A stretch of 18,169 nt of DNA from Porogramme epimiltina. Its lineage: Eukaryota; Basidiomycota; Agaricomycetes; Polyporales; Polyporaceae. Made by a program: the position numbers and the translations under genes. Below, piece after piece: positions 1 to 8,131 of this stretch. The stretch is from assembly GCA_900155495.1 (NCBI GenBank), contig FTLJ01001351.1, positions 1 to 18,169 of the forward strand, in the 5' to 3' direction. The notes under the pieces were generated by a model. The model was not told where the DNA came from. It did not search any database and saw nothing but the letters and a program-made list of their open reading frames with translations. Position 1 is the stretch's first letter. Each line of letters begins with the position of its first letter.

Positions 1-762
1 CCCCCCCTCTCCTTCAAGCACACCCGCCGCCGCCCCCCCCGCCCCTTCAACTCCCCCAGCAGCCCACGAACCCACCCCCGCCCCCGCCTCCGAGGGAGAG
101 GAAGAAATCTACCACGGCCCGCTCGCGACGACCTTCCGCCGTCTCAAGATCCTCTCCCTCTCCTCGCTCACCCTCACCTTCGCCCTCTCCCCCTTCTTCT
201 TCCTCCTCGAGACCACCTCCTCCATCCCCGTCGTCGGCCGCCTCGCCCTCGCCGGCATCGCCATGGGCACCTCCGGCGTCTCCACCGCCCTCGTCGCCTG
301 GTGCGGCCGCCCCTACGTCACCACCCTCCGCGTCCGCCCTTCCCCTCCGGACGCCACGCAGGCCGCGGGGAGCGGGACCGCGCTCGAGCTCACGACGCTC
401 ACGCTCGCGCTGCAGCCGCGCGTGACCGCCGTGTACGACGCCGCGTTCCTCGTGCCCACGAGCCGCCCGTTCGCGACGTGGGAGCTCGCGGAGGCGTTCC
501 GCCTCCCCGCCGCGGAGGTCGAGGGCGCGCGCAGGGAGGGGCTCATCCCGCGCGACGAGACGATCGCGGAGACGCGCACGAAGGACGGGGAGCTGGTGGG
601 CAGCTGGGTCGTCAGCTGGGACGGGGACGGCGTGGGGACGTGCAGGGAGATCGGGCAGGTTGCTAGGTGCGTTGTTTGATCCCTGGCGCGAGGGGGTTGT
701 GCTGACACGCGTGCAGGTACTTCAATGTGCACCAGGAGCTTTTGAGCAAGCCCATCCGGTAG
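1..762 (+). CDS. TMEM70/TMEM186-like mitochondrial membrane protein, C-terminal part
   Basis: The 5' end lies outside the window. The reading frame is open from base 2. Coding segments are <1..666 and 717..762, with a 50-nt intron 667-716 (donor GTGCGT, acceptor GCAG); an Arg codon is split by the intron. The visible protein starts with a Pro/Ala/Ser-rich linker, then has the sequence IYHGPLATTFRRLKILSLSS followed by two closely spaced hydrophobic segments (about 150-215 and 220-305). This YxGPLxxTFRRLK-plus-membrane-hairpin arrangement is what I associate with the TMEM70/TMEM186/TMEM223 family, whose animal members help assemble inner-membrane respiratory complexes. The soluble tail ends NVHQELLSKPIR. 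Translation without splicing would add only a few residues before a stop. The family call rests on this motif and topology; its exact role in a fungus is inference. Confidence 0.66.
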
Positions 763-910
763 TCGGGCTGTCAGGGATACACGGCTGAGAAGGTGCGTCC
801 AACCTCTACATTCAAACCGGACTTAGGATTGACGACGTTCGGCCGACGCAGTATGATACAACTTGGGATAATACATATGCTTAATCGCGACACCACACCC
901 CCACTCCCAC

Positions 911-2248
911 TCACATTTCGTCCGCGCCCCCCTGCCTTACAAGGCCCCACTGCGCCCACGCCGCCGTCTGCTCGGCGGTGCCGGCCGGCAGCTTCGCTCC
1001 CCAGCTGATCGCGTAGTGCGCCAGCACGAGCTCGAGCTCTTCGATCTCGTCGAGCATCTCGAGCTGTGATATCCTGCGTCCGTGTGAGAACCCTTCCATC
1101 TCGTTTGAGCCAAACCGGACGTACCGCTCGAGCTCTGCCGGTGCTATGAACTCCCGGCGGATGTCCTTGAGCGTCAGCGCCCGCGCGAGCTGCCACCCGT
1201 GCTGTGTGAAGCGGCCCGGGAGCGATTCCAGCGTAGGGTAGGGCTCCGCGCCAGGGAGGGAGACGTTCCGTGCCTCGAATCGTAGCCAGTCAACGCGTTT
1301 AAGAAATAAAAATGTATCCGGACTGCGGCTCACCCTGAGGTTGTTCACCATCACCTTCCCAAACGAGTCCTCGAGACCAAACATCTCGTAAACGATGCAC
1401 CCCAGCACGCTGCGGCCCGCCTCGGCGGCCGGAGCGGAGAAGTAGTCCGTGAACCACCGGAGGATGTCGTTCGACGACGCCGGCGTCATGTACACGAGCA
1501 CACACTCGAAGAGGAGCAGGGTGGGCAGGGTGGGCGAGAGCAGCGGCTGGGACGGGTCCGTCAGGAGCGGCGCGAGGGTCTCGGACGGCGTGCGGCGGAG
1601 GTCTGTCCCAAGGAGGTGGTACACTGGCGAGTGGATGCCCGTTCCCCCGCTCGCTGTGGGCGGAGTGAGCCTTAGCCGGCAGGCATGAGACAGCTAAGAC
1701 ACGCACCAAGCGAGACGTCCTCGGGGTTGCCCAGCGCGGCGCTCAGGGCCTTGTTCTTGCGGATGGCCATCGCCTTCTTGGTCGTGTTCTCCGGAAAATC
1801 GATCTCAATGTACTTTGCAAGGGCGGCCCTCCTCGGGCCCGCCTACCTAAACGCATCGCCCGGTCAGCGCACCCTTTCCCCATCCTCTTCCTCCCCCACC
1901 CCCCTCCCCACAAGCAAGCAAGCACACACGCACCGCAATCCTCCAAAACCGCGTATCGCTCCCCGCGCCCATGCTCACGACCTGGCAGCGCGCGCCCTCG
2001 CCCGCGCCCGCGGCGAGCGCGAGCCACGCGTCGACGAGCGCGTCGAGCGCCGCGGCGCGCACGTACGTGCCGACGTTGATGAGCGGCGGGCGCGGGGGCT
2101 GGAGGTGCGCGCGCGCGACGAGCGGCGCGATGTACGGGTCCGCGAGGTACCCGCGGTGCACGGCGGAGAGCCGCGCGAGCGCCGCGTCGCCGTCCGTCGC
2201 GCGGATCGCGGAGTCGCCCTCGGGCAGGCGGTGGCCGGGCGGGAACAT
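911..2248 (-). CDS. PPM1: Leucine carboxyl methyltransferase (PP2A C-subunit methyltransferase)
   Basis: Four exons on the minus strand, 2248-1934, 1842-1707, 1653-1334 and 1273-911, join in frame to 377 aa, normal for LCMT1/PPM1. The enzyme uses S-adenosylmethionine to methylate the C-terminal leucine of the PP2A catalytic subunit, controlling which regulatory subunits bind. Visible signatures are INVGTYVRAAALDALVD, the SAM-binding MGAGSDTRFWR (about residues 93-103), YIEIDFPENTTKKAMAIRKN, LLLFECVLVYM, and near the C-terminus the conserved stretch RFGSNEMEGFSHGRRISQLE followed by LDEIEELELVLAHYAISWGA. The start at 2248 is the ATG before PPGHRLPEGDSAIRATDGDA, just ahead of the conserved core. 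The third intron (1274-1333) is exactly 60 nt, in phase 0 and free of stops, so its retention would add 20 residues. The second acceptor was set at 1654 rather than at 1671 because only that joins the frames (ASGGTGIHSPVYHLL). Divergent from TIM22, convergent with the TMEM70-like gene. Confidence 0.93.
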
Positions 2249-2498
2249 CGTCTGGGGTTGGCTGTAGAGGTGGGAGGGGGTGGGGGGCAGATATCGATGG
2301 TGGGGAAGTGGCAAGCTGGAGCGGCCGCAGTGGCGGGCTGGGCTGGCTTCAACTGGCGCAGGTTCGAGCGGCCTCGGTCGGCACGTGCGGTAAGCCCTGC
2401 CGAAAAGCGGGCGCCTGCGCGAGTGTCGTGCTTGCCTCTGCCACACTCTGCTCGGCCACCGCGAACGCACGTCCTCTGCCACCGCCCCGTCGCCCGCC
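2249..2498. promoter_or_regulatory. Shared divergent promoter of PPM1 and TIM22
   Basis: The 250 bases between the two divergent start codons hold no supported coding sequence and must contain both core promoters. Seen in it: a G-rich stretch just upstream of PPM1 (about 2270-2290), a CACGTG palindrome at 2382-2387, and a C-rich tract before the TIM22 ATG. Co-regulation of the two genes is inference. Confidence 0.6.
2382..2387. promoter_or_regulatory. CACGTG palindrome (E-box-type site)
   Basis: An exact CACGTG hexamer lies 112 bp upstream of the TIM22 ATG and 134 bp upstream of the PPM1 ATG. In fungi this sequence is bound by bHLH factors of the Cbf1/Pho4/SREBP type. Finding one such hexamer could be chance; its place in a short shared promoter makes it a candidate site only. 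Confidence 0.35.
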
Positions 2499-3227
2499 AT
2501 GAACATCCCTATGGTCGCCCCCGTCTTCCCCGCCGGCAAGGAGCCGCTCCCGCCAGGCATCACCGAGGAGGAGCGCGAAAACTACCTGCAGGCGAAAAAG
2601 TACCAGGCGTGGATGACGACGGGCATGGAGTCCTGCGTGGCCAAGACCGCCATCGCCGGCGTTGGAGGTGCGTCCCCCCTCTGCCTTCTGCGCGCGCGAG
2701 CGACGCCGGGATGAAGTGTTGGAAGCGCCCCCCTTTGCCTTTCGCCAGGTTTCGTCATCGGCGGCTTCTTCTCCCTCATGAGCTCCTCGTTCGCGTACGA
2801 GGACCCGCTGCTCCGCCAGAACCTCAGCACGCAGCAGAAGGCGCGCGAGATCTTCAAGGAGATGGGCCGCGGCATGTACAAGAGCGGCAAGGGCTTCGGG
2901 AAGGTCGGCGCGCTCTTCGCGGGCATCGAGTGCGTCATCGAGTCGGTGAGTGCGGTCAGCCCGTGGTCGTGTGCGCGGCGCTGACGGCGCCCCCTTGCTG
3001 GCACAGTATCGAGCAAGAAACGACATGGTCAACCCAGTGGCCGCCGGATTCATCGCCGGCGGTGTCCTCGCACGAAATGCGGGGCCAAAAGCTGTCGTGG
3101 GCGGCGGCGTGGCGTTCGCCGCATTCTCCGCGGCAATAGACCTGTTCCTTAGACGAGAGACTCCTGAGTGAGTGCCTCCCTTGTCATCCTTGATAGCTCA
3201 TGCTGATAGTTTTACAGCGAGGACTGA
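2499..3227 (+). CDS. TIM22: Mitochondrial import inner membrane translocase subunit TIM22
   Basis: Four coding exons, 2499-2667, 2749-2945, 3007-3167 and 3218-3227, give 178 aa, usual for TIM22. The protein forms the channel of the carrier translocase that inserts multi-spanning proteins, such as metabolite carriers, into the mitochondrial inner membrane. It has a soluble N-terminus, a first hydrophobic segment (about 47-68, [14 protein letters not shown]), a polar loop with the family sequence [20 protein letters not shown], the signature ECVIESYRARND, and a Gly/Ala-rich last segment ending [14 protein letters not shown]. Cys46 and Cys118 match the two cysteines that form the intramolecular disulfide of yeast Tim22. 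The last exon carries only ten coding bases: splicing gives ...RRETPDED, while retention of the last intron stops at a TGA inside the donor (...RRETPE). That intron has a good donor (GTGAGT), a branch-like CTGAT and acceptor TTTTACAG. Confidence 0.94.
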
Positions 3228-3966
3228 CGAGTAGACATCTACGATACCGCATATCTAACTTATCCCTGTATAATAGCACACGCTAATGAGCTCATCCCGC
3301 TCCTGCTTAACATCCTAGCCTCGAGCGACACGCAGGACATTCTCATGATAGCAGCTCCGGCTCGTCGTAGTCAGAGGCTACGGTCCGGTGAATGGCAATG
3401 TATTTCTAAAGCCATGTGGAAAGAAACGACACGGATTCCACTGTATGAGGGCTGCGAGCGCACCCATCGCCCCGCCTTTGCACGTTGACTCAAGCGTTGT
3501 ATGGTGGAAGCTCCGCGTCACTGTATGAGCTGCCAAGCGACAACGCCCCGTATAGTAACGCACCCAGGACCAGTGGCAGTTGTGGACCGTGCCACTGGAG
3601 GTCTGAGGAGGACTGGCACTTTAGCTTTAGCGCCTACCGCTGAACCGCGGTTTTGCACGCACGTCACACGTGTTGAACTCTCTTCGACCGCGTATGCGAC
3701 TTGAACCGGGTCGAAGACCCCAATACTCACGGCCTTCGGGCAACGTTCCATCTCAACCATTCGTCGGTGATAGACCATTTGGCTGAATCCTAACCCCTGG
3801 ACGATCGCTCGTCCGACGGCGTTTAGTAGTGTCAGGGCGCATAAATGCGGTACTTGCGGGGTGAGCTCCTTCCATTTCTGCTCTACACTCTGAACGTCCT
3901 TGATATGTCGTCGCAGTGTAAATCTCCATCGTCAATACCCCCCACTAACTTGCGGAAACGATCAAG
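3228..3966. other. Gene-free or degraded stretch after TIM22
   Basis: About 740 bases with no gene I can support. It contains the TIM22 3' flank, the first copy of a direct repeat (3315-3385), and several short open frames on both strands (for example 3501-3704 plus and 3518-3778 minus) without recognisable motifs. Base composition is clearly less GC-rich than upstream. The missing N-terminal half of the downstream FunK1-like kinase would be expected here, but I could not reconstruct it. A CACTAAC branch-like sequence near 3941-3947, followed by AAG at 3964-3966, is a plausible intron end in front of the first recognisable kinase exon. Confidence 0.5.
3315..3385 (+). repeat. Direct repeat, copy 1
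   Basis: 71 bases beginning CTAGCCTCGAGCGACAC match 5405-5475 at 62 of 71 positions without gaps. Seven of the nine differences are transitions, and several change CpG in this copy to CpA or TpG-type dinucleotides in the other. Weaker similarity with small indels continues to about 3440. It starts some 88 bp after the TIM22 stop. Confidence 0.85.
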
Positions 3967-5180
3967 GCGACGCCCCGCGTAGGAAAGGCGCTCAGTGCTA
4001 GCACTATGGCAGAAGTGGTGGGCATGCCTATGAAGACATCCACAACTAGCAATCGTCTCGCTGAGGGTATCGCGCAATGCGCCGCTGGTAAGTCATCGCA
4101 TTCGATCGCTGCTCCCATCCAGCTGCCTACTTCCACCCATAGCTCGTCGGGACACCTATAACACAGGACCTGGGTATCACCATCGGGATGTTAACGAGGG
4201 GAACATCTCCCTCTACCCTGAAGGAACCACCGTGGGAGGCGACGACACTTCAGGATCAGCGTGTAAGGCCGTCCCTACGGACTGGGATATGGAGAAACGG
4301 ACTGGCGAACAGTCCGATCCTACCCGACAGACAGAACGCACGGTACGTTTGTCACTACTACGGCCATCATACGCCTCCGCTATAACGCACGTTGTGGGCA
4401 CAGGGCGCGTGGCCGTTCGTATCGATTGGCTCCTTCAGGAGGGGCTGGAAGAACATCACAGTCGAAGACGACATGGAGTCGATCTTCTACCTCCTGCTCT
4501 ACACCGCGGTGCACTTCCTTTCCAGCAGCGAACGAGACGTCCCCCGGTTCGTGCACGAATTCTTCGACTCCTATAACCTCGCGGACGAGGAGGAATGCGG
4601 CGGATGCAGCCGCAAGAAGTGGGTCTCCATGACGCTCCAGGGGTCGATCTTCACGAAGGACTGCCTGCTCGTTTTTCTCCGGGACCAGGCTCTCGCGCAC
4701 GTCTTGGCGGACGCTCCAGACCGTTTTGAGGTCACACAGGCGCTCACATGGGAGCCTCCTTTCCCCGCCAGCGTGGTACCACCCCCTTCAATACTTCCTT
4801 ATCTCTCCCCGTGCTCTATCTACAAAGCCGCTGTGCAATCAGACAATGCCGAAGTGCAGCAAGGTCCTTCCCACCTCGCACCCGCAAGGGTTTGGGGGCA
4901 TCCCATCAACGAGATCCTGACGCCGCTATTCGACTCAATCACCGCTCGCCTCAGTCTCAGCGATGATTCGTCGCTTGCCAGGGCGTACAAGAGGACTCCC
5001 GAGGTGCAAGAGAGCTTCGAGACCCGTGCGGCTCTGATCCGTAGTCACGAAGGCGTCCTCGACCTGTTCAACACAGTACTCTACGGTGACAGGACGGCTT
5101 CTCAACCGAAGTGGCCGGAGAACGACAAGATCCGAGCCGGATGTCGCTTTCCGGACAGACTCCTAGCATCTTCAACATGA
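3967..5180 (+). CDS. FunK1-like fungal protein kinase, 5' end not found
   Basis: Three consecutive exons can be joined: 3967-4087, 4143-4342 and 4404-5180, separated by introns of 55 and 61 nt (donors GTAAGT and GTACGT; acceptors CATAG and CACAG). The joined protein contains VVGMPMKTSTTSNRLAEGIA, then the catalytic loop GYHHRDVNEGNISLYPEG with HRD and the downstream Asn, then TDWDMEKRTG at the place of the Mg-binding Asp, then TERTGAWPFVSI and ITVEDDMESIFYLLLY. The order HRDxxxGN, DWD, RTGxWxFxSI, xxEDDxES is that of the FunK1 kinases expanded in mushrooms. The C-terminal lobe extends to a TGA at 5178-5180. Frame 1 upstream is closed by a TAA at 3946, and I could not find the N-terminal domain or the ATP-binding lobe, so the gene is either 5'-degraded or has exons I cannot see. 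Cellular role unknown. It lies between two copies of a direct repeat. Confidence 0.72.
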
Positions 5181-5788
5181 CAGGCGGGCACACACTGAGA
5201 CGGGGCAGCGGACTGCCGACGGTGCTGGGCAATTTAAAAAAATTCTCGCAGGAGGCGTCTCGCATCCCCCGAACACAGTGATGTTGATAGAAACGGGAGT
5301 GAGGCAGCTCCTGGATCGATCGTCCGAAGGAGAAGGTCGAGGGTCGAGTCTTCTTGTTTCCCCGTGCCTGCATCGTCGGTGACGAGTCTGTGCCCATTGC
5401 CTAGCTAGCCTCGAGCGACACATAGGACATTCTGATGGTAGCAGTTCCAGCTCGTCATAGCCAGAGCCTACGGTCGTGTCCCCCACGGCGTGGTCTGTGG
5501 AATGTACTTACGAAACCATGGGGGGAAAAGACATTCCTACCGTCTCCGTCTTGAAGAGGACAATTCCTCCATTCACACCCTCGTCCGCTCGGCCACGCCT
5601 GAACCCGAATCTGGAGGAGAGAAAGCAGCTCCCAGAGCAAGTGTAGAGCACGGCTGGCTCACTCGCGGACTAGCACGGCGGGGCGCTGTCAACAGTAACA
5701 CACGATGAGATGAGATTCAGTAGTGAATGAATACTCTGCACCGGAATGAAGTGGCACGCACGTGTGCCGAAAACAATACATGCGGAAG
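5181..5788. other. Gene-free stretch between kinase and amidohydrolase 3' ends
   Basis: About 600 bases between two convergent genes. It should hold both 3' untranslated regions. Contents seen: an A/T-rich patch at about 5230-5243, the second copy of the direct repeat (5405-5475) with weaker similarity continuing to about 5545, and short frames without recognisable motifs. Confidence 0.5.
5405..5475 (+). repeat. Direct repeat, copy 2
   Basis: Same orientation as copy 1 at 3315-3385, 87% identical over 71 ungapped bases. A following segment (about 5497-5545) aligns with 3389-3440 with small indels, around AATGTA and CCATG. The copies are about 2.1 kb apart and bracket the FunK1-like kinase. 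No coding potential is shared between them. Confidence 0.85.
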
Positions 5789-7707
5789 CTACACCAACGA
5801 CTGCGCAGAGAGCCCTTCCAATCGACTGCTGACAACCCGCCCACCCTGAATGACGGCGAAAAGATGGTCTTCAGGGTAGTCGAGGACAGTCACGTCGTCG
5901 AGGGGGTTCTTATCCAGGACGAGCACATCCCCATAGCACCCCTGAGCGATCTTGCCAAGCTTGGCATCACCGAGCATCGCCGCTACCATTTACGGTTCAG
6001 AAAGGGATCTCAGGCTAGCCAAGTGTCGGAAGACGTACCCGCGTTCGTGGTCGCATGCTGCAAGATCTTCGCAGACGAGAGAACTGAGCTCCGGACGGTG
6101 AACTGTAAGGCATCTCGCTTGAGCAGAATTCTAGCGCGCATGGGATCCGTGTTATGCCTACCTCTTCTGTCTGAAGGGCATGCATAGAGGTGAGCAAGTC
6201 AGACCCGCTATACGAGCCGTCAGCATGGCGCACGGATGGGGCGAACACGTCAAGAAAAGGAACGCACTAGCATATAGTGACCCCCGCTTCGTCCGCGATC
6301 TTCAATGCGTCCAGCCCGCGCGCCATCACCTGCTCGTTCTTGACCTTACCATCAGGGGGGAGGAATTCCTCGAACGGCGGCCGGACCATAATGCCGTAGC
6401 ACGCGAGTGTGGGGGTGAGGAAGATGCCCTTCCCAGCCATTCTGAGGATTCGCACAATAGAAGAGCATAAGTGGATCCCCTGACGACCCGCGAACGCGAA
6501 AAATGGACATGCACGTACAGTCGCGCCGTCTCCTTACTGATGAGGTTTCCATGTTCGATGCCGCGCACGCCGTTGTCGATCGCGTGGCGGACAGATTCGT
6601 CGGTGTAAGCGTGCGCGGTGGCTAAAGAGCACGTTTAATTGACCGTCGCAGTACCGTGAACGCCAGGGCGAGTGTTGGCACGCACTATGCTTGTTTCCCA
6701 TCTGCTTGCACGTCGTGGTGATCGCCCGGACTTCCTCCGCGGTAAATTGCACCGTCTCGATCGCGTCCTGCCCGGGAAGAGAATTCAGAAGGCGTACGGC
6801 GCACCCAAAATAAGTAAGTATTCCCCACCGTCGGCGACGCGACTCCACCTCCGCACATGATCTTGATGAAGTCCGCGCCTCCCTTGAGCTCCTCGCGGGT
6901 TGCCTTCAGCACCTGCGGAACGCCGTCGCATGTGCGACCGAGCGATTGGGAATGCCCACCACAACATCCGGTGTTGTTAGAACTCGCGGGGCCGAAATCC
7001 GCGTGTCCACCTGTTGAAGGGCCTGGTGAGTCGCAACGCCGCTACACAGGTGAGAACAGGGTTGCAAACCGGTCTGCGAGAGCGCCTTTCCGCATTGAAA
7101 CAGGCGAGGGCCCACGATCAGGCCTTCGGAGATGGCGCTAGCGAGAGACTTGCTGGCCCCGCCTGCGAATGACTTCAGGAGATAAACTCATACGTGGACG
7201 CATATCGTGTACCTGTGTCCCGAACGGTCGTGAAGCCCCGTAAGAGCATTTCTGAGAAGCAATGCAAGGAAAATGACAGTAAGCGATATGCCCGGATCGA
7301 GCAAGATGACACGTACCTCTAAGAACATACGTCGACCGCAGATGTATCAACTCTGCGGGGGTCTGGACGAGTTCGCCCATAGTCTTCGTCCCCGGAACGG
7401 CGGTGACATGGACATGACAATCGATAAGTCCCCTGCAAGGACAACCGCTAAGGTTATGGAACTGCAGAAAGGGCGAGCAAACATACGGGCATAGAAATTT
7501 GCCCGCCAAGTCGTAGATAACCGGCTGAGGTTCGTCTGGTTTAGGCTGCGACTGCGGTGGAGTCCCAACAGGGGAGACCGAGCTTATCATGCCATCGTCA
7601 ATAGTGACGTCTTGGAATCCCTTCAGAACACTCTCAGAAGCCGGATCGATGACCTGCGCGTTACGTAGAATGAGACGGGGAGGGCTAGGTCGAACCCAGG
7701 GCTTCAC
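5789..7707 (-). CDS. Metal-dependent amidohydrolase (imidazolonepropionase/prolidase-like)
   Basis: Eleven exons can be joined on the minus strand: 7707-7487, 7432-7317, 7251-7213, 7162-7070, 7010-6829, 6767-6686, 6621-6519, 6441-6268, 6207-6162, 6102-6039 and 5982-5789, about 437 aa. Introns are 50-77 nt. The protein reads as a full amidohydrolase: [20 protein letters not shown] (His80, His82), [28 protein letters not shown] (Lys206, the likely carbamylated ligand), TAHAYTDE (His248), GIEHGN (His268), YGSDLL (Asp340), and the C-terminal [20 protein letters not shown]. All metal ligands expected for the family are present. Relatives cleave cyclic amides or Xaa-Pro dipeptides; the substrate here cannot be read from sequence. 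Oddity: position 7707 is GTG, not ATG. The upstream frame meets TAA at 7737-7735 without any ATG, so either the start codon has mutated or a short upstream exon is missing. The donor at 6828 (GTGGGG) is unusual. Less GC-rich than SSC1 and eIF4G. Confidence 0.86.
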
Positions 7708-8131
7708 AGCAAGTTTAGGTAGCCTGTTATGAGCTTAAGTGAACCTGACACGCAGAGTAAGAAGGAGTTGGAAACCATACAGCGAGTCCCTCGTCTTATC
7801 GGGCGAACCTGGAAAATGAGCCATCAGGAAGTCGATGACTGGTAGTGGCAGAACGCCGCTGCTACAATACATAGTCCTCAGTAATATGCACCGTCGCACC
7901 GTGAGAAGGTGACTCGCCTGCACGTAAACATCAATGGCTAATTGGAGAATCTTGCTCTCACTAACCTAGGGATGCGTAAGTTTGGTCAAGTGACTCCTTC
8001 CTCTCTGGCGCTCTAAGCACATTGAAGCAATGTTGTGAATTCGAGTGACAGCATGTACAACGGGAGCGATAGTCTGTGTAGATGTAACCAAGAAATCGCG
8101 CGCTAGCAGATAACCGCACCCCAGACATAGG
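7708..8131. other. Gap between amidohydrolase 5' end and APH-fold kinase 3' end
   Basis: About 420 bases that should hold the amidohydrolase promoter (and possibly a missing first exon) and the 3' untranslated region of the next minus-strand gene. A minus frame 7923-7735 is open and contains ATG codons (for example before AHFPGSPDKT), but ends at the TAA preceding the amidohydrolase frame. It could supply a first exon by splicing, though I see no clearly correct donor. Confidence 0.45.

Noticed and set aside
1685..3139. Plus-strand open frame of 484 codons crossing PPM1, the promoter and TIM22
   Set aside because: It covers parts of three better supported features in the wrong frame or strand, has Arg/Ala-rich composition and no recognisable domain.
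3315..3385. Repeat unit as a tRNA or LTR end
   Set aside because: No cloverleaf arms, no TG...CA ends, primer-binding site or polypurine tract seen, and no retroelement proteins between the copies.
3501..3704. Short plus frame containing a VDRATGG sequence, possibly the DRxG segment of a FunK1 N-terminal domain
   Set aside because: Only a few residues match and the surrounding sequence does not follow the family; I could not extend it or join it to the kinase exons.
7735..7923. Minus frame as an independent small gene upstream of the amidohydrolase
   Set aside because: No conserved motif and no clear splice junction to the amidohydrolase; kept only as a possible location of a missing first exon.
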